Position numbers and translations under genes: made by a program. DNA of 64,000 bases from Akkermansia sp. N21116 (GTDB taxonomy: Bacteria; Verrucomicrobiota; Verrucomicrobiia; Verrucomicrobiales; Akkermansiaceae), in NCBI RefSeq assembly GCF_029854705.2, contig NZ_CP139035.1, forward strand, positions 2,418,001-2,482,000, in the 5' to 3' direction. Below are positions 17,588 through 27,003 of the stretch, one piece after another. Positions within the stretch are counted from its first letter, which is position 1, and every line of letters starts with the position of its first letter. The notes beneath the pieces were generated by a model that saw nothing but the letters and a program-made list of their open reading frames with translations, was not told where the DNA came from and searched no databases.

Positions 17588-19849
17588 ATGGTTCAAATCT
17601 CCCTTACCATTCGCCTGTTGCTGATATCCCTGACCGCTTTGTTTCTGTTGTCGGGCTGCACCGACAACTCCCGTTCCCGGGGCGTCGGCTGGCATTCTAC
17701 TGTCCCGGAAGGAACCATGCCGCATGGATTCGACACATTCATCCCCCGATGGAACAAGAAAGTCGATAAATGGCTCCGTACAGAAGTAGAATCGCTCGAA
17801 AAGGAAGTCAACTCACTCCGTAACACCTACTTCCACACCCAGGACACCAAGGAAAGGGAATCCATTCAAAGCCGTCTCGTCGCCAAAACTTCTCAATTGG
17901 AGATCATGAGGCAACGCCTGTCGGAAGGCGACTTCATCCGAATACGGAAAGGGGAAGAGCTCCCCACGGAACTCGTCTGGGAAGACGGCATGGACGAACC
18001 TGAAATCGGCGATCCGAACGCCAAAAAAGGAGGTTCCATCCGCTTGTGGGAAGCAGGTTCGTTTCCGGACACCTTCCGTCCGATCGGGCCCAACAGCAAC
18101 AATTCCTTCCGCGGCAGGCTCTACGATGAAATCGACATGGGCTTGATCAACATCCATCCTGCAACCGGCCGGGTCATTCCCTCCCTCTCGGACCGTTGGG
18201 CAGTCGGGACAGACGGACGGACGGTCTATTTCCACCTCGATCCCGCCGCTTCCTATTCCGACGGAGCCAAGGTAAGAGCTATCGACTTCATCGTCAACAT
18301 GTTCGTGCGGACCTCGGATTATACCAAGGACATTCTCTACGAAACCATGTACAAAGAGGAAGTCTCCCACGTCACTCTCTATGGTGACGATATCATCGCC
18401 GTCACCCTCCCGGAAGCTCGTCCTCTCCTGCCATTTTATTGCACGATATTCACCCCGGCACCACCTCATTTCTACAGCGAATTCGGTCCCAACTACGTAG
18501 AAAAATACCAGTGGCGCGTCCCACCCACGACAGGTGCCTACACCATCAGTCCGGAGGACATGATCCGCGGGCGCCAGATTACCCTCAAGAGGGTCGACAA
18601 TTGGTGGGCTCGCGATAAAAAGTACACAAAAAATACCTTCAATGTCGACCGCATCGTGTACAATTTCATCGCGGAAGAATCCAAGGCTCTGGAACTCTTC
18701 CGCATCGGTGAACTCGACATCATGTTCATGAACAAGCCAGAACTTTGGCACGAACGCATGGAAATCCCCGAAGTCCACAACGGCTACATCCAGCGCGCCA
18801 CCTTCTTCACCATCTATCCGAGGCCACCCTTCGGCATTTTCCTCAACACGGCCCGTCCTCCGTTCAACGATAAAAACATCCGCCTCGGATTCCACCACGC
18901 ACTCAATATTCAGAAAATCATCGATATCAACTTCCGCGGCGACTACCAGAGGCTCGGTTCCATCGCCTCCGGCTACGGCAGGTACACTGACGCATCGATC
19001 AAAGCCCGCGAATTCTCCCCTGAAAAAGCGCGTCAATACTTCTCCGCCGCCGGTTTCACCATCACCTGCCCCGACGGAATCCTCCGAAAACCGGACGGTA
19101 CGCGCCTGACGGCCGAAGTCACCTTCCCTAACGCCTCCACCTCCTTGGCCACTATCATGAGCCAGCTCAAGGAAGATGCACGTAAATGCGGATTGGATCT
19201 CCAACTCGATCCCCTGGACTCCATGGTCAACTTCCGCAAGCTTATGGAAAAACGCCACCAAGCATGTTTCATGGCCTGGGGATTTACGCCTCCGCATCCC
19301 ACCCTGGCACAGTGCTTCCATTCGTCCTATGCCTATGATACAAAAGGCAATACAATCCCTTACACCAACAACATCAACTCATACGCCAACCCGGAAATGG
19401 ATCGCCTGCTCGATGCGGAGAAACACGTCCATACCGAAGCTGAACTGGAACAAAACGCCCATGCTATCCAGCGCATGGTCCACGACGAAGGACTCTGGGT
19501 ACCGGGATGGACCACGGAATTCGCCCGTCTTTGCTACTGGAGGTGGGTCCGCTGGCCCAATAGCAAAACGACCCAGTTTTGCTATCCCCTCATTTTCGAA
19601 CCCACGGAAAGCCATCTCTACTGGGTTGACGAAGACTTGGAGAAAGAAACCCTCAATGCCAAACACAAAGGCATCACGTTTCCGGAAGTCGATGCCGTGT
19701 ACGACCAATACCGCTATCAAACCAGCCTACCCGATGCCGAAAGAAATACGGAGGACAATGCCCTTCCCTCCGTCCCGGCAGTACCGGAAGCCGTGCCAGT
19801 TCCTCAGGTTCCCCCCGCATCCCCCCCCAGCCAACCAGACAAGCCATGA
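17588..19849 (+). CDS. yejA: Peptide ABC importer substrate-binding lipoprotein, YejA/DppA family
   Basis: Extracytoplasmic binding protein (SBP_bac_5 family) for the peptide importer. The frame extends further upstream, but the ATG at 17588 gives a lipoprotein signal, MVQISLTIRLLLISLTALFLLSGC with C24, 20 bp after the permease stop. The mature protein is 730 residues, longer than E. coli YejA (about 600). Residues 60-115 are charged heptad-like sequence (EVESLEKEVNSLRNTY..., KTSQLEIMRQRL), probably a coiled coil placing the domain away from the membrane. The binding domain starts near GGSIRLWEAGSFPDTFRPIG and includes DGAKVRAIDFIVNMF and NTARPPFNDKNIRLGFHHALN, typical of the family. The tail is proline-rich. 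It overlaps the next gene by ATGA. Confidence 0.85.
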   Translation: MVQISLTIRLLLISLTALFLLSGCTDNSRSRGVGWHSTVPEGTMPHGFDTFIPRWNKKVDKWLRTEVESLEKEVNSLRNTYFHTQDTKERESIQSRLVAKTSQLEIMRQRLSEGDFIRIRKGEELPTELVWEDGMDEPEIGDPNAKKGGSIRLWEAGSFPDTFRPIGPNSNNSFRGRLYDEIDMGLINIHPATGRVIPSLSDRWAVGTDGRTVYFHLDPAASYSDGAKVRAIDFIVNMFVRTSDYTKDILYETMYKEEVSHVTLYGDDIIAVTLPEARPLLPFYCTIFTPAPPHFYSEFGPNYVEKYQWRVPPTTGAYTISPEDMIRGRQITLKRVDNWWARDKKYTKNTFNVDRIVYNFIAEESKALELFRIGELDIMFMNKPELWHERMEIPEVHNGYIQRATFFTIYPRPPFGIFLNTARPPFNDKNIRLGFHHALNIQKIIDINFRGDYQRLGSIASGYGRYTDASIKAREFSPEKARQYFSAAGFTITCPDGILRKPDGTRLTAEVTFPNASTSLATIMSQLKEDARKCGLDLQLDPLDSMVNFRKLMEKRHQACFMAWGFTPPHPTLAQCFHSSYAYDTKGNTIPYTNNINSYANPEMDRLLDAEKHVHTEAELEQNAHAIQRMVHDEGLWVPGWTTEFARLCYWRWVRWPNSKTTQFCYPLIFEPTESHLYWVDEDLEKETLNAKHKGITFPEVDAVYDQYRYQTSLPDAERNTEDNALPSVPAVPEAVPVPQVPPASPPSQPDKP

Positions 19850-20829
19850 TTGTTGAAAACCTCCTCGAAGTCCGCAACCTCAGTACGGCATTCGACACGG
19901 AAGCCGGCCTGCTCCGAGCTGTGGACGGTGTCTGCTTTGATGTTCCCCGTAGTTCATGCGTCGGCATTGTCGGAGAATCCGGTTGCGGCAAAAGTGTCAC
20001 CGCCATGTCCATCATCCGCCTCCTGCCTCAGCCCATGGGCAAAATCGTCGGCGGTGAAATTATCTTCAAAGGACAGGATCTCGTCACTGCCTCCGTCGAT
20101 GACATGTATTCAATCCGGGGCAAAGATATCGGAGTCATCTTCCAGGAGCCTATGACAGCTCTCAACCCCGTTCACACCATCGGCAAACAGATCGGAGAGT
20201 CCCTGATGCTCCACCGTGGTTTCAACGCCAGAGAGGCCCGCCAGGCAGCCATTGAACTACTTCGCAAAGTACGTATTCCCGCCCCGGAATCGCGAGTCGA
20301 TGAATTTCCCCATCAAATGTCCGGCGGCATGAGACAGAGAGTTGTCGTCGCCATCGCTCTGGCGTGTCACCCCGACCTCATCATTGCCGACGAACCGACA
20401 ACGGCTCTTGACGTCACTGTTCAGGCTCAAATTCTCAACCTTCTCCAGGAACTGAGGGAAGAAATGAACGCTTCATCCATCCTCATCACCCACGACCTCG
20501 GAGTTATCGCCCAATCCTGCGACTCCGTCGTCGTCATGTACGCCGGACGCGTTGTGGAACGTGCTCCCGTCCGGGAACTCTTTGCCAATCCCATGCACGC
20601 CTACACCCGCGGTCTCTTGGAATCCATCCCGCGCCTGACCTCAGTTCCCAAGAGTTACCTGCCCACCATCCCCGGCCAGGTAGCCCCTATCAGCGAATAT
20701 GTCAATGGCTGCCGCTTCTGCCAACGCATGGGCATCCCTGTGGAAGAACTGACGGAACGCCCCCGTCTGATAGAAGTCGCACCCGGTCACTGGGTGGAAG
20801 ACTGCCCCCGCTGCCGGAGTTTCCGCTAA
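19846..20829 (+). CDS. Peptide ABC importer ATP-binding protein, OppD/DppD type
   Basis: A cytoplasmic ATPase subunit of 327 residues. Walker A is GESGCGKS (about 46-53), the signature is MSGGMRQRVVVAIAL, Walker B is LIIADEPTTALD, and the switch His is in ILITHDLG. The C-terminal oligopeptide-transporter extension has four cysteines (NGCRFCQRM and EDCPRC), a pattern reported to hold an iron-sulfur cluster in DppD-like proteins. It is translationally coupled to the binding-protein gene (ATGA). In E. coli the Yej importer uses one fused ATPase, YejF; here the two halves are separate genes. Confidence 0.93.
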   Translation: MIVENLLEVRNLSTAFDTEAGLLRAVDGVCFDVPRSSCVGIVGESGCGKSVTAMSIIRLLPQPMGKIVGGEIIFKGQDLVTASVDDMYSIRGKDIGVIFQEPMTALNPVHTIGKQIGESLMLHRGFNAREARQAAIELLRKVRIPAPESRVDEFPHQMSGGMRQRVVVAIALACHPDLIIADEPTTALDVTVQAQILNLLQELREEMNASSILITHDLGVIAQSCDSVVVMYAGRVVERAPVRELFANPMHAYTRGLLESIPRLTSVPKSYLPTIPGQVAPISEYVNGCRFCQRMGIPVEELTERPRLIEVAPGHWVEDCPRCRSFR

Positions 20830-20871
20830 TACTCTCCCCCTTTCGTCTACATCCCACTAGTTTTCTCATCC

Positions 20872-21906
20872 ATGTCTGAACCACTTCTGGAAGCCAAAAA
20901 CCTCAAAATGTACTTTCCCATCCGCAAAGGCGTCTTCATGCGCCGCGCCGGGTGGGTCAAAGCAGTTGACGACGTTTCCCTGACCATCCGGCAGGGAGAA
21001 ACGCTCGGACTTGTCGGAGAATCCGGCTGTGGCAAATCCACCATGGGTAAATGCCTGATTCGCCTCCTTGCCCCTACATCCGGCCACATCTACTTCCGAG
21101 GACAGGATATCTCGAAAATCTCCCAACGCAGAATGCGCCCCCTGCGTTCCCACATTCAGATGGTCTTCCAGGATCCGGCGGAATCCCTCAACCAGCGCCT
21201 CTCCATCGGCCAGATCATTGCCGAACCCTACGTCATCCACGGACTCGGTTCAGCCATCCAGCGCCGGGAATGGGTGCTGGGGCTGCTGGATCGCGTCGGC
21301 CTGCCTGCCAGCGCCATCGACCGCTTCCCGTTCGAATTCTCCGGGGGACAGCGGCAACGCATCGGCATCGCCCGGGCTCTAACGCTCAACCCCAGTCTGA
21401 TCATCCTCGACGAACCCGTCTCCGCCCTCGACGTCTCTATCCAGTCGCAGGTCCTCAACCTCCTTCTGGAACTTCAGGAAGAGCGCAAACTCTCCTACCT
21501 CTTCATCGCGCATGACCTCGCCGTCGTCAAACACGTCTCTGACCGCGTCGCCGTCATGTACCTTGGTAAAATCGTGGAAGAAGCCGATGCTGAAACAATC
21601 TACAAAAACCCGCGCCACGCCTACACCAAAGCCCTCCTCTCCGCGATTCCCGAACCTGATCCCCTTCATAGGAATGAACACGAACCTCTGCCCGGCGATG
21701 TTCCCTCCCCCATTGATCCACCTTTGGGCTCGGCCTTCGGCCATCGCATCAACCATCCCGGCTACGCGGACACGATCGGTCTCAACCTCACTCCTCTGGA
21801 AATCGAGTCCGGCCACCGCGTCGCGCCCGATCCCTGTTCCCTGTCCCCGGAAGACCTTCAGATGATCAGAGAACGCAACCGTTCCCCCCAAACCATCCGA
21901 CGGTAA
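20872..21906 (+). CDS. Peptide ABC importer ATP-binding protein, OppF/DppF type
   Basis: The second ATPase subunit, 344 residues. Walker A is GESGCGKST, the Q-loop is MVFQDPAESLNQR, the signature is FSGGQRQRIGIARAL, Walker B is LIILDEPVSALD and the switch His is in LFIAHDLA. The N-terminal LEAKNLKMYFPIRKGVFMRRAGWVKAVDDVSL is typical of OppF. The C-terminal extension ends LTPLEIESGHRVAPDPC. It is the last gene of the importer operon. The gap to GH35 is short, about 90 bp, with no terminator seen, so read-through into GH35 is possible. Confidence 0.93.
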   Translation: MSEPLLEAKNLKMYFPIRKGVFMRRAGWVKAVDDVSLTIRQGETLGLVGESGCGKSTMGKCLIRLLAPTSGHIYFRGQDISKISQRRMRPLRSHIQMVFQDPAESLNQRLSIGQIIAEPYVIHGLGSAIQRREWVLGLLDRVGLPASAIDRFPFEFSGGQRQRIGIARALTLNPSLIILDEPVSALDVSIQSQVLNLLLELQEERKLSYLFIAHDLAVVKHVSDRVAVMYLGKIVEEADAETIYKNPRHAYTKALLSAIPEPDPLHRNEHEPLPGDVPSPIDPPLGSAFGHRINHPGYADTIGLNLTPLEIESGHRVAPDPCSLSPEDLQMIRERNRSPQTIRR

Positions 21907-21983
21907 ACACACATTCCCCCATCCCATGGAACAATACCTGCAAGATTCCGAAATTTTTCCCCGTAATATGTTTGGGAACATAA

Positions 21984-21990
21984 GGGGAGG
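21984..21990 (+). promoter_or_regulatory. Shine-Dalgarno site that sets the GH35 start
   Basis: GGGGAGG lies 7 bp before the ATG at 21998, within AAGGGGAGG. It is the clearest ribosome-binding site in the window. It favours this start, which opens directly on a signal peptide, over the in-frame ATG at 21926. Confidence 0.8.
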
Positions 21991-21997
21991 TATTATC

Positions 21998-24349
21998 ATG
22001 AAATTCATTCTTTTCTTCATTTTGCTATTATCCATCCACACGGGATGGGCTGCCCCCATGCCCATGCCGCCCTCTAACGACGGGCAGCCTCATACATTCT
22101 CGATGGACGAGGAAAACTTCCTCATGGACGGTAAACCCGTCAAAATAATCTCCGGGGAACTCCACTATCCGCGTGTCCCCCGCATGTACTGGAAAGACCG
22201 CCTCCAGCGCATGAAAGCCATGGGCATCAACACTATTAGTACCTACATATTCTGGAATGCCCACGAACAGCAACCCGGACAATGGGACTTCTCGGGAAAT
22301 CTCGACTTTATCGAATTCATCAAGGAAGCCCGCAGTGAAGGCCTCTGGGTAATCGTCCGCCCCGGCCCCTACATTTGCGGAGAATGGGAACTGGGAGGAC
22401 TTCCGGCATGGCTTCTGAAAACACCTGCCGCAGCCCTCCGTTCCAGCGATCCTGCCTATCTCTCCCCGGCAATGAACTACTTGGATAAGGTCACTTCCAT
22501 GCTCGCTCCGCTCCAGATCACGCAAGGAGGCCCCGTAATCATGGTACAGATCGAAAACGAATACGGCTCGTTCGGTTCCGATAAATCCTATCTGGAAAAA
22601 CATCTTGAAACCGTCAAAAAGAATCTCCCAGGCATCATCCCTTTTACCTCGGATACCTCTGTCGAATGGAGCCTCAAATACGGTTCCCTACCCGATGTCC
22701 TCGCTTCCGTCACGTTCCTACACGGTGCAGACAATGCCTTTAATATCGTCCGGAAGGTCAAAGGAAAAACTCCTCAGATGAACAGCGAATTCTGGGCAGG
22801 ATGGTTCGACACATGGGGTAAACCGAAATACTTCGACGCCGACACTTCCGAGTTTGAAAGAGACCTCCAATGGATGCTGGATAAAAATACATCCCCCAAC
22901 ATCTACATGGCCCACGGGGGAACCACCTTCGGATTCATGAACGGAGCCAATATGACGGAAACATACGCCCCCGAAGTCACTAACTACGACTACGGAGCGC
23001 CTATTGCTGAAAACGGTTTCCTCACGGAACGCTTCTTTAAAATCCGGGACATTATCCAGAAATATTACGGAGAATCGTTCAAACTTCCCGATCCCCCGGA
23101 GCAACCCGTTATGATGGACCTCCCCGAAGTCGTATTCACGGAAAAAGCCGGTATGTTCGACAACCTTCCCACGGCGATTGCTTCCCAACAGCCCCAATCT
23201 ATGGAAGACGTCGGACAAAACTACGGTTTTATCCTCTACCGTACCAAAGTCAAAGGCCCCGGTGAAGGCCAGCTCAATTTCCCACACATGCAGGATCGCG
23301 CCTCCATCTACATCGACGGCAAACAGATTGCCATCCTCGATAGGCGCTTCAAACAAAACTCCTGCCAGCTCTCCGTTCCGGATGGAGAACATACGCTCGA
23401 CATCCTCGTCGAAAACATGGGACGCATCAACTATGGCCGACCCATGCTGACAGAACGTAAAGGAATCGCCGCACCTGTCACATGGAATGATAAAGAAGTA
23501 AAAAACTTTGAAATTTACTCCCTTCCCTGCCCTACCGAAGCCATCCGGCAACTCCGGTTTTCCGACAAAGCGCCTGCGGGCGACCAACCCGTCTTCCATC
23601 GGTCTCACTTCAAGACCGAATCTCCCAAGGATACTTATATCAATATGTACAAAGGTTGGAAAAAAGGTGTCGTCTGGGTCAACGGTCACAATCTGGGCCG
23701 TTACTGGTTCATCGGCTCTCAACAAACCCTTTATTGCCCCGCGTCCTTCCTGAAGCAGGGAGACAATGAAATCGTTGTTCTGGAACTTGACGGAGGCTTC
23801 GGTTCCGTCAAGGGCAATAAAGAGCCCCTCTACCAAGTCCGGCGCGACCCATCGATGGCCGAGTCTTCCTGCGAGGGCAAGCCCGTCACACCGTCCCGCA
23901 GCCAACGCATCTATCAGGGCACGTTTTCTCCAGGCAGTGAAGAACAGGAAATCCTGTTCAGTTCACCGGTAACAGCCAGATACATTGCTTTTAAAGCTCT
24001 TTCCTCCCACAAGGATCTTCCTTACGCCGCCATTGCCGAATTGAATCTGATTGATGCTGGAGGTGGTTTCATCAATCGCGCCCCGTGGTCCATCGTCTAT
24101 GCGGACTCCCATGAAACCGTCGGGGAATCCGCCGAGGCCGACAAAATCATGGACGGTCAGCCCAACACACACTGGCATACCCAGTGGAACGGACTCGCCC
24201 CCTGCTATCCACACATGATCGTCCTTGATCTGGGGAAGGAACACACCTTGTCCGGTTTCCGTTACCTGCCTCGCCAGCATTCCACCAACGGGCGTATCAA
24301 AGACTTCGAAATTTACGCTTCCACGACACCCTTTCCTCCTGGAGAATAA
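21998..24349 (+). CDS. Secreted beta-galactosidase, glycoside hydrolase family 35
   Basis: A retaining exo-beta-galactosidase with a signal peptide (MKFILFFILLLSIHTGWA), so it acts in the periplasm or outside. It has 783 residues from the chosen start. The GH35 barrel shows SGELHYPRVPRMYWKDRLQRMKAMGINTISTYIFWN, the acid/base in IENEYGSFG (E188) and the nucleophile in NSEFWAGW (E264). Beta domains follow (YINMYKGWKKGVVWVNGHNLGRYW). The C-terminal region has discoidin-like pieces: ARYIAFKALSSHKDLPYAAIAELNLID, then DGQPNTHWHTQWNG...PHMIVLDLGKEHTLSGFRYLPRQ and RIKDFEIYAS. The final discoidin strands come before the first ones, an arrangement I recall from similar secreted glycosidases, so the short C terminus is probably natural. 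It would remove galactose once fucose and sialic acid caps are gone. Confidence 0.93.
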   Translation: MKFILFFILLLSIHTGWAAPMPMPPSNDGQPHTFSMDEENFLMDGKPVKIISGELHYPRVPRMYWKDRLQRMKAMGINTISTYIFWNAHEQQPGQWDFSGNLDFIEFIKEARSEGLWVIVRPGPYICGEWELGGLPAWLLKTPAAALRSSDPAYLSPAMNYLDKVTSMLAPLQITQGGPVIMVQIENEYGSFGSDKSYLEKHLETVKKNLPGIIPFTSDTSVEWSLKYGSLPDVLASVTFLHGADNAFNIVRKVKGKTPQMNSEFWAGWFDTWGKPKYFDADTSEFERDLQWMLDKNTSPNIYMAHGGTTFGFMNGANMTETYAPEVTNYDYGAPIAENGFLTERFFKIRDIIQKYYGESFKLPDPPEQPVMMDLPEVVFTEKAGMFDNLPTAIASQQPQSMEDVGQNYGFILYRTKVKGPGEGQLNFPHMQDRASIYIDGKQIAILDRRFKQNSCQLSVPDGEHTLDILVENMGRINYGRPMLTERKGIAAPVTWNDKEVKNFEIYSLPCPTEAIRQLRFSDKAPAGDQPVFHRSHFKTESPKDTYINMYKGWKKGVVWVNGHNLGRYWFIGSQQTLYCPASFLKQGDNEIVVLELDGGFGSVKGNKEPLYQVRRDPSMAESSCEGKPVTPSRSQRIYQGTFSPGSEEQEILFSSPVTARYIAFKALSSHKDLPYAAIAELNLIDAGGGFINRAPWSIVYADSHETVGESAEADKIMDGQPNTHWHTQWNGLAPCYPHMIVLDLGKEHTLSGFRYLPRQHSTNGRIKDFEIYASTTPFPPGE

Positions 24350-24384
24350 AGCGCCCCGAGAATTTTTCATTCGGAGACAAAAAG

Positions 24385-24441
24385 AAAGAGGCTGTCCTCA
24401 CGCCAGTTTCCGAAGAAACCATCCTGCAAGGCAGCCCCTTT
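24385..24441 (-). terminator. Probable terminator after pheT
   Basis: On the minus strand an imperfect GC-rich stem (AAAGGGGCTGCC / GGACAGCCTCTTT) is followed by TTTCTTTTTGT. A small GTTTC-CGAA-GAAAC hairpin lies inside it. It is about 40 bp beyond the pheT stop and may also serve the convergent GH35 gene. Confidence 0.5.
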
Positions 24442-24480
24442 GCGGGAAAAGCCGGTTTCATATGCCGGCGATGAAAGTGT

Positions 24481-26973
24481 TTATCTGAAATTCAATCCCT
24501 TGATTTGTTTGGCAAGGTGTTCCAGAAGAGCCTTGTGTGCCGCATCCACCTCAGCTGCCGTCAGAGTGCGGTCGGCAGCCCTGTAGAGGAACGTGTAGGC
24601 AATGGATTTGCGATCGGACGGCAACTTCACACCGGACGGGTCGGAGAACACATCGAAACAGGAATGGTCTACCAACAACTTCTGCCGGGCTGATCCAATG
24701 GCCTTCTCAATATCGGAGTTCTTCGTCGTAGCGGGCACTTCCATAGCTGCGTCGCGTGACGACCCGGGGAACTGGGGCAAATCGGCAGCCTTGACGGATG
24801 ACGTCGCGATTTCCTGAAGCTTGCGGAGATCCAGTTCCGCCACATACACGGGGCGGTCCAACCCCAGTTCCCGGCATCGGGAAAGGGACAATCTGGCCAT
24901 GTAGCCACAGGGCTTGCCATCGATCTGGACGTCGGCTCCATAGGCCGCCATGTCGCGAGGCTTGGCGGGAACAGCCGTCCAGGTATGGGAAGGAGCCAGA
25001 GCTTCCAGAACAGCCAGCAAATCTTCAAAAGAGGCGGTTTCCGGACGAGGATTCCTCCAGGACGAAGCTTCGCGTGAACCGGAGATCAGAATACCGAGAG
25101 TATCCTGCTCGATATCCTTGCCCTTGCCTCCGCCGGTATTGCGGAAAACACGACCGATTTCAAAGAACCGCAGAGATTCTGCCCCCTGGTTGGAGTTACG
25201 AACGGCGGCGGCGATCAAACCGGGGGTGTGTGCCGGGCGCATCACGGCATGATCTTCGCTAAGTGGCAACGAGACACGGATCAAATCCCCGTCGAACAAG
25301 GGACGGATCGGAAGAGCATCCTTCACCTGGGCAATTGTATTGTCACCGGCTTCCGAAGCAATCAGCTTGATCGTCTGAGTTTCGTAAAAGCCCAGTGCTG
25401 CCAGCTTGTAACGCAATTGCATCTGATAATTGTGAGCTTTGTCGCAGGCGGATTCTTCCGAGAAGGGACCGGAGTAACGGGAAGGAATGTTATCAATACC
25501 GTAAACACGGACGATTTCTTCCAGCAGGTCGCAGGGACGGCCCAGATCCAGACGCCACGGAGGAATGACCCAAATACCGTCGTTATCGGGAGATTCGAGA
25601 CCAAGTCCTTTCAGAATGGCGGCTCCCCGTTCATGGGGAATGACACCGCCGCTAATTTGGTCGAGCTGTTTCCAATCGAGCTTGACGGTATGCAGAAGGT
25701 GTGTCACGGAAACCTCCGTCCCCTGTTCGGAGAATGTTGCATTCTTGCGGCCGGTCACATCGTCGCCCGGATACATGGACGGAGCTTTGCCCGCAACATG
25801 CGCCGGACTGGCCGTGCCGCCCGCCAGCTCAAGGATCAATTCCACCGCGCGACCGGAGGTCCGCAATACATTCCACGGTGAAGTACCGCGTTCAAAACGG
25901 TAGGAAGAATCGGAGCTCAACCCCAGACGGCGGGACGTAGCTCGAACACTCGAAGGAAGGAACCAGGCCGCCTCCAGCAAAATAGAAGTCGTACCGTCGG
26001 AAACGCCGCTCTCTTCCCCCCCCATAACTCCCGCCAGGCATTTGGCCTGACCGGATTGGTCGGCAATGACAAGGTCGGATTCATTCAACGCATACGTAAC
26101 GCCATCCAAAGCCAGGAATTCTTCCCCGTTGCGGGCAGATCGGATAACCAGGCCTCCCTGGATCTTGTCCGCATCGAACGCATGCAGGGGAGACCCCAGT
26201 TCATGAAGTACGAAGTTGGTAATATCGACAATGTTGTTGATCGGCCGGAGACCGATGGCGGCCAGGTGTTCCTTCATCCATTCCGGACTCTCCTGTACCT
26301 TCACCCCATCAATCCTCACCACCGTATAAAAAGGACAAACTTCAGGAGCTTCCAGCGTAATAAGGCTGCCGGCGGCACAGGTAGCGCGCTTGCAAGAGGG
26401 ATCCTTCTTCAGCGCACGTCCTGTAATGGCGGACAATTCACGGGCCATGCCCCAGTGAGAGAGCAAATCCGGACGATTGGGCGTCACTTCCACTTCCACA
26501 ATCGTGTCTGCCTTGACAATCTCGGAAATCGGAGTCCCGAGTTTGAGATCCTGCGGTAAAATCCAGAGTCCGTGTTCCTTGTCCGGAAGACCGAGTTCCG
26601 AGGCGGAACAAAGCATCCCGCAGGAATCGATCCCGCGCAATTTGCCCGTCTTGATCTCAATGCCTCCGGGCAGGATAGCTCCCGGCAGAGAGCAAGGCAC
26701 CTTGTCGCCCACCTTGTAATTCTGGGCTCCGCAGACAATTTGACGGAGAGGGCCTCCATCGCCGACATCCACTTTACAGACCTTGAGACGATCCGCCTGG
26801 GGATGCTGTTCCGCAGCAACAACCTGGGCAACAACGACGAGGGGTGAATCAACACCCTGTTGGTGGATATCTTCCACTTCAATACCCGCGAAGGTGAGCA
26901 TGTCGGACATTTCGTTCACGCACAGCCCGTCCAGGTCAAGGTATTCGGAAAGCCAGTTGAGGGAAATCTTCAT
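24481..26973 (-). CDS. pheT: Phenylalanine--tRNA ligase beta subunit
   Basis: The large, non-catalytic subunit of the (alpha-beta)2 phenylalanyl-tRNA synthetase, handling tRNA binding and editing. It has 830 residues, near the usual 800. It starts MKISLNWLSEYLDL. An EMAP-type tRNA-binding domain lies at about 40-150 (HPQADRLKVCKVDVGDG, GKLRGIDSCGMLCSASELGLP). The B3/B4 editing region includes EVEVTPNRPDLLSHWGMARELSAITGR and NNIVDITNFVLHELGSPLHAFD. The C-terminal FDX-ACB anticodon domain runs FPGSSRDAAMEVP...GVKLPSDRKSIAYTFLYRAADRTLTAAEVD. It is downstream of pheS by 30 bp, forming the common pheST operon. Confidence 0.97.
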   Translation of the reverse strand: MKISLNWLSEYLDLDGLCVNEMSDMLTFAGIEVEDIHQQGVDSPLVVVAQVVAAEQHPQADRLKVCKVDVGDGGPLRQIVCGAQNYKVGDKVPCSLPGAILPGGIEIKTGKLRGIDSCGMLCSASELGLPDKEHGLWILPQDLKLGTPISEIVKADTIVEVEVTPNRPDLLSHWGMARELSAITGRALKKDPSCKRATCAAGSLITLEAPEVCPFYTVVRIDGVKVQESPEWMKEHLAAIGLRPINNIVDITNFVLHELGSPLHAFDADKIQGGLVIRSARNGEEFLALDGVTYALNESDLVIADQSGQAKCLAGVMGGEESGVSDGTTSILLEAAWFLPSSVRATSRRLGLSSDSSYRFERGTSPWNVLRTSGRAVELILELAGGTASPAHVAGKAPSMYPGDDVTGRKNATFSEQGTEVSVTHLLHTVKLDWKQLDQISGGVIPHERGAAILKGLGLESPDNDGIWVIPPWRLDLGRPCDLLEEIVRVYGIDNIPSRYSGPFSEESACDKAHNYQMQLRYKLAALGFYETQTIKLIASEAGDNTIAQVKDALPIRPLFDGDLIRVSLPLSEDHAVMRPAHTPGLIAAAVRNSNQGAESLRFFEIGRVFRNTGGGKGKDIEQDTLGILISGSREASSWRNPRPETASFEDLLAVLEALAPSHTWTAVPAKPRDMAAYGADVQIDGKPCGYMARLSLSRCRELGLDRPVYVAELDLRKLQEIATSSVKAADLPQFPGSSRDAAMEVPATTKNSDIEKAIGSARQKLLVDHSCFDVFSDPSGVKLPSDRKSIAYTFLYRAADRTLTAAEVDAAHKALLEHLAKQIKGLNFR

Positions 26974-27003
26974 ATTGGTAAAAAAAGGGGTAATAGGATG
27001 GAA

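Noticed and set aside
24350-24480. Frameshifted continuation of the GH35 discoidin domain
   Set aside because: Other frames give peptides of 20-40 residues, but they do not align convincingly with the missing strands, which are found earlier in the protein, and the stretch is better explained as a terminator.
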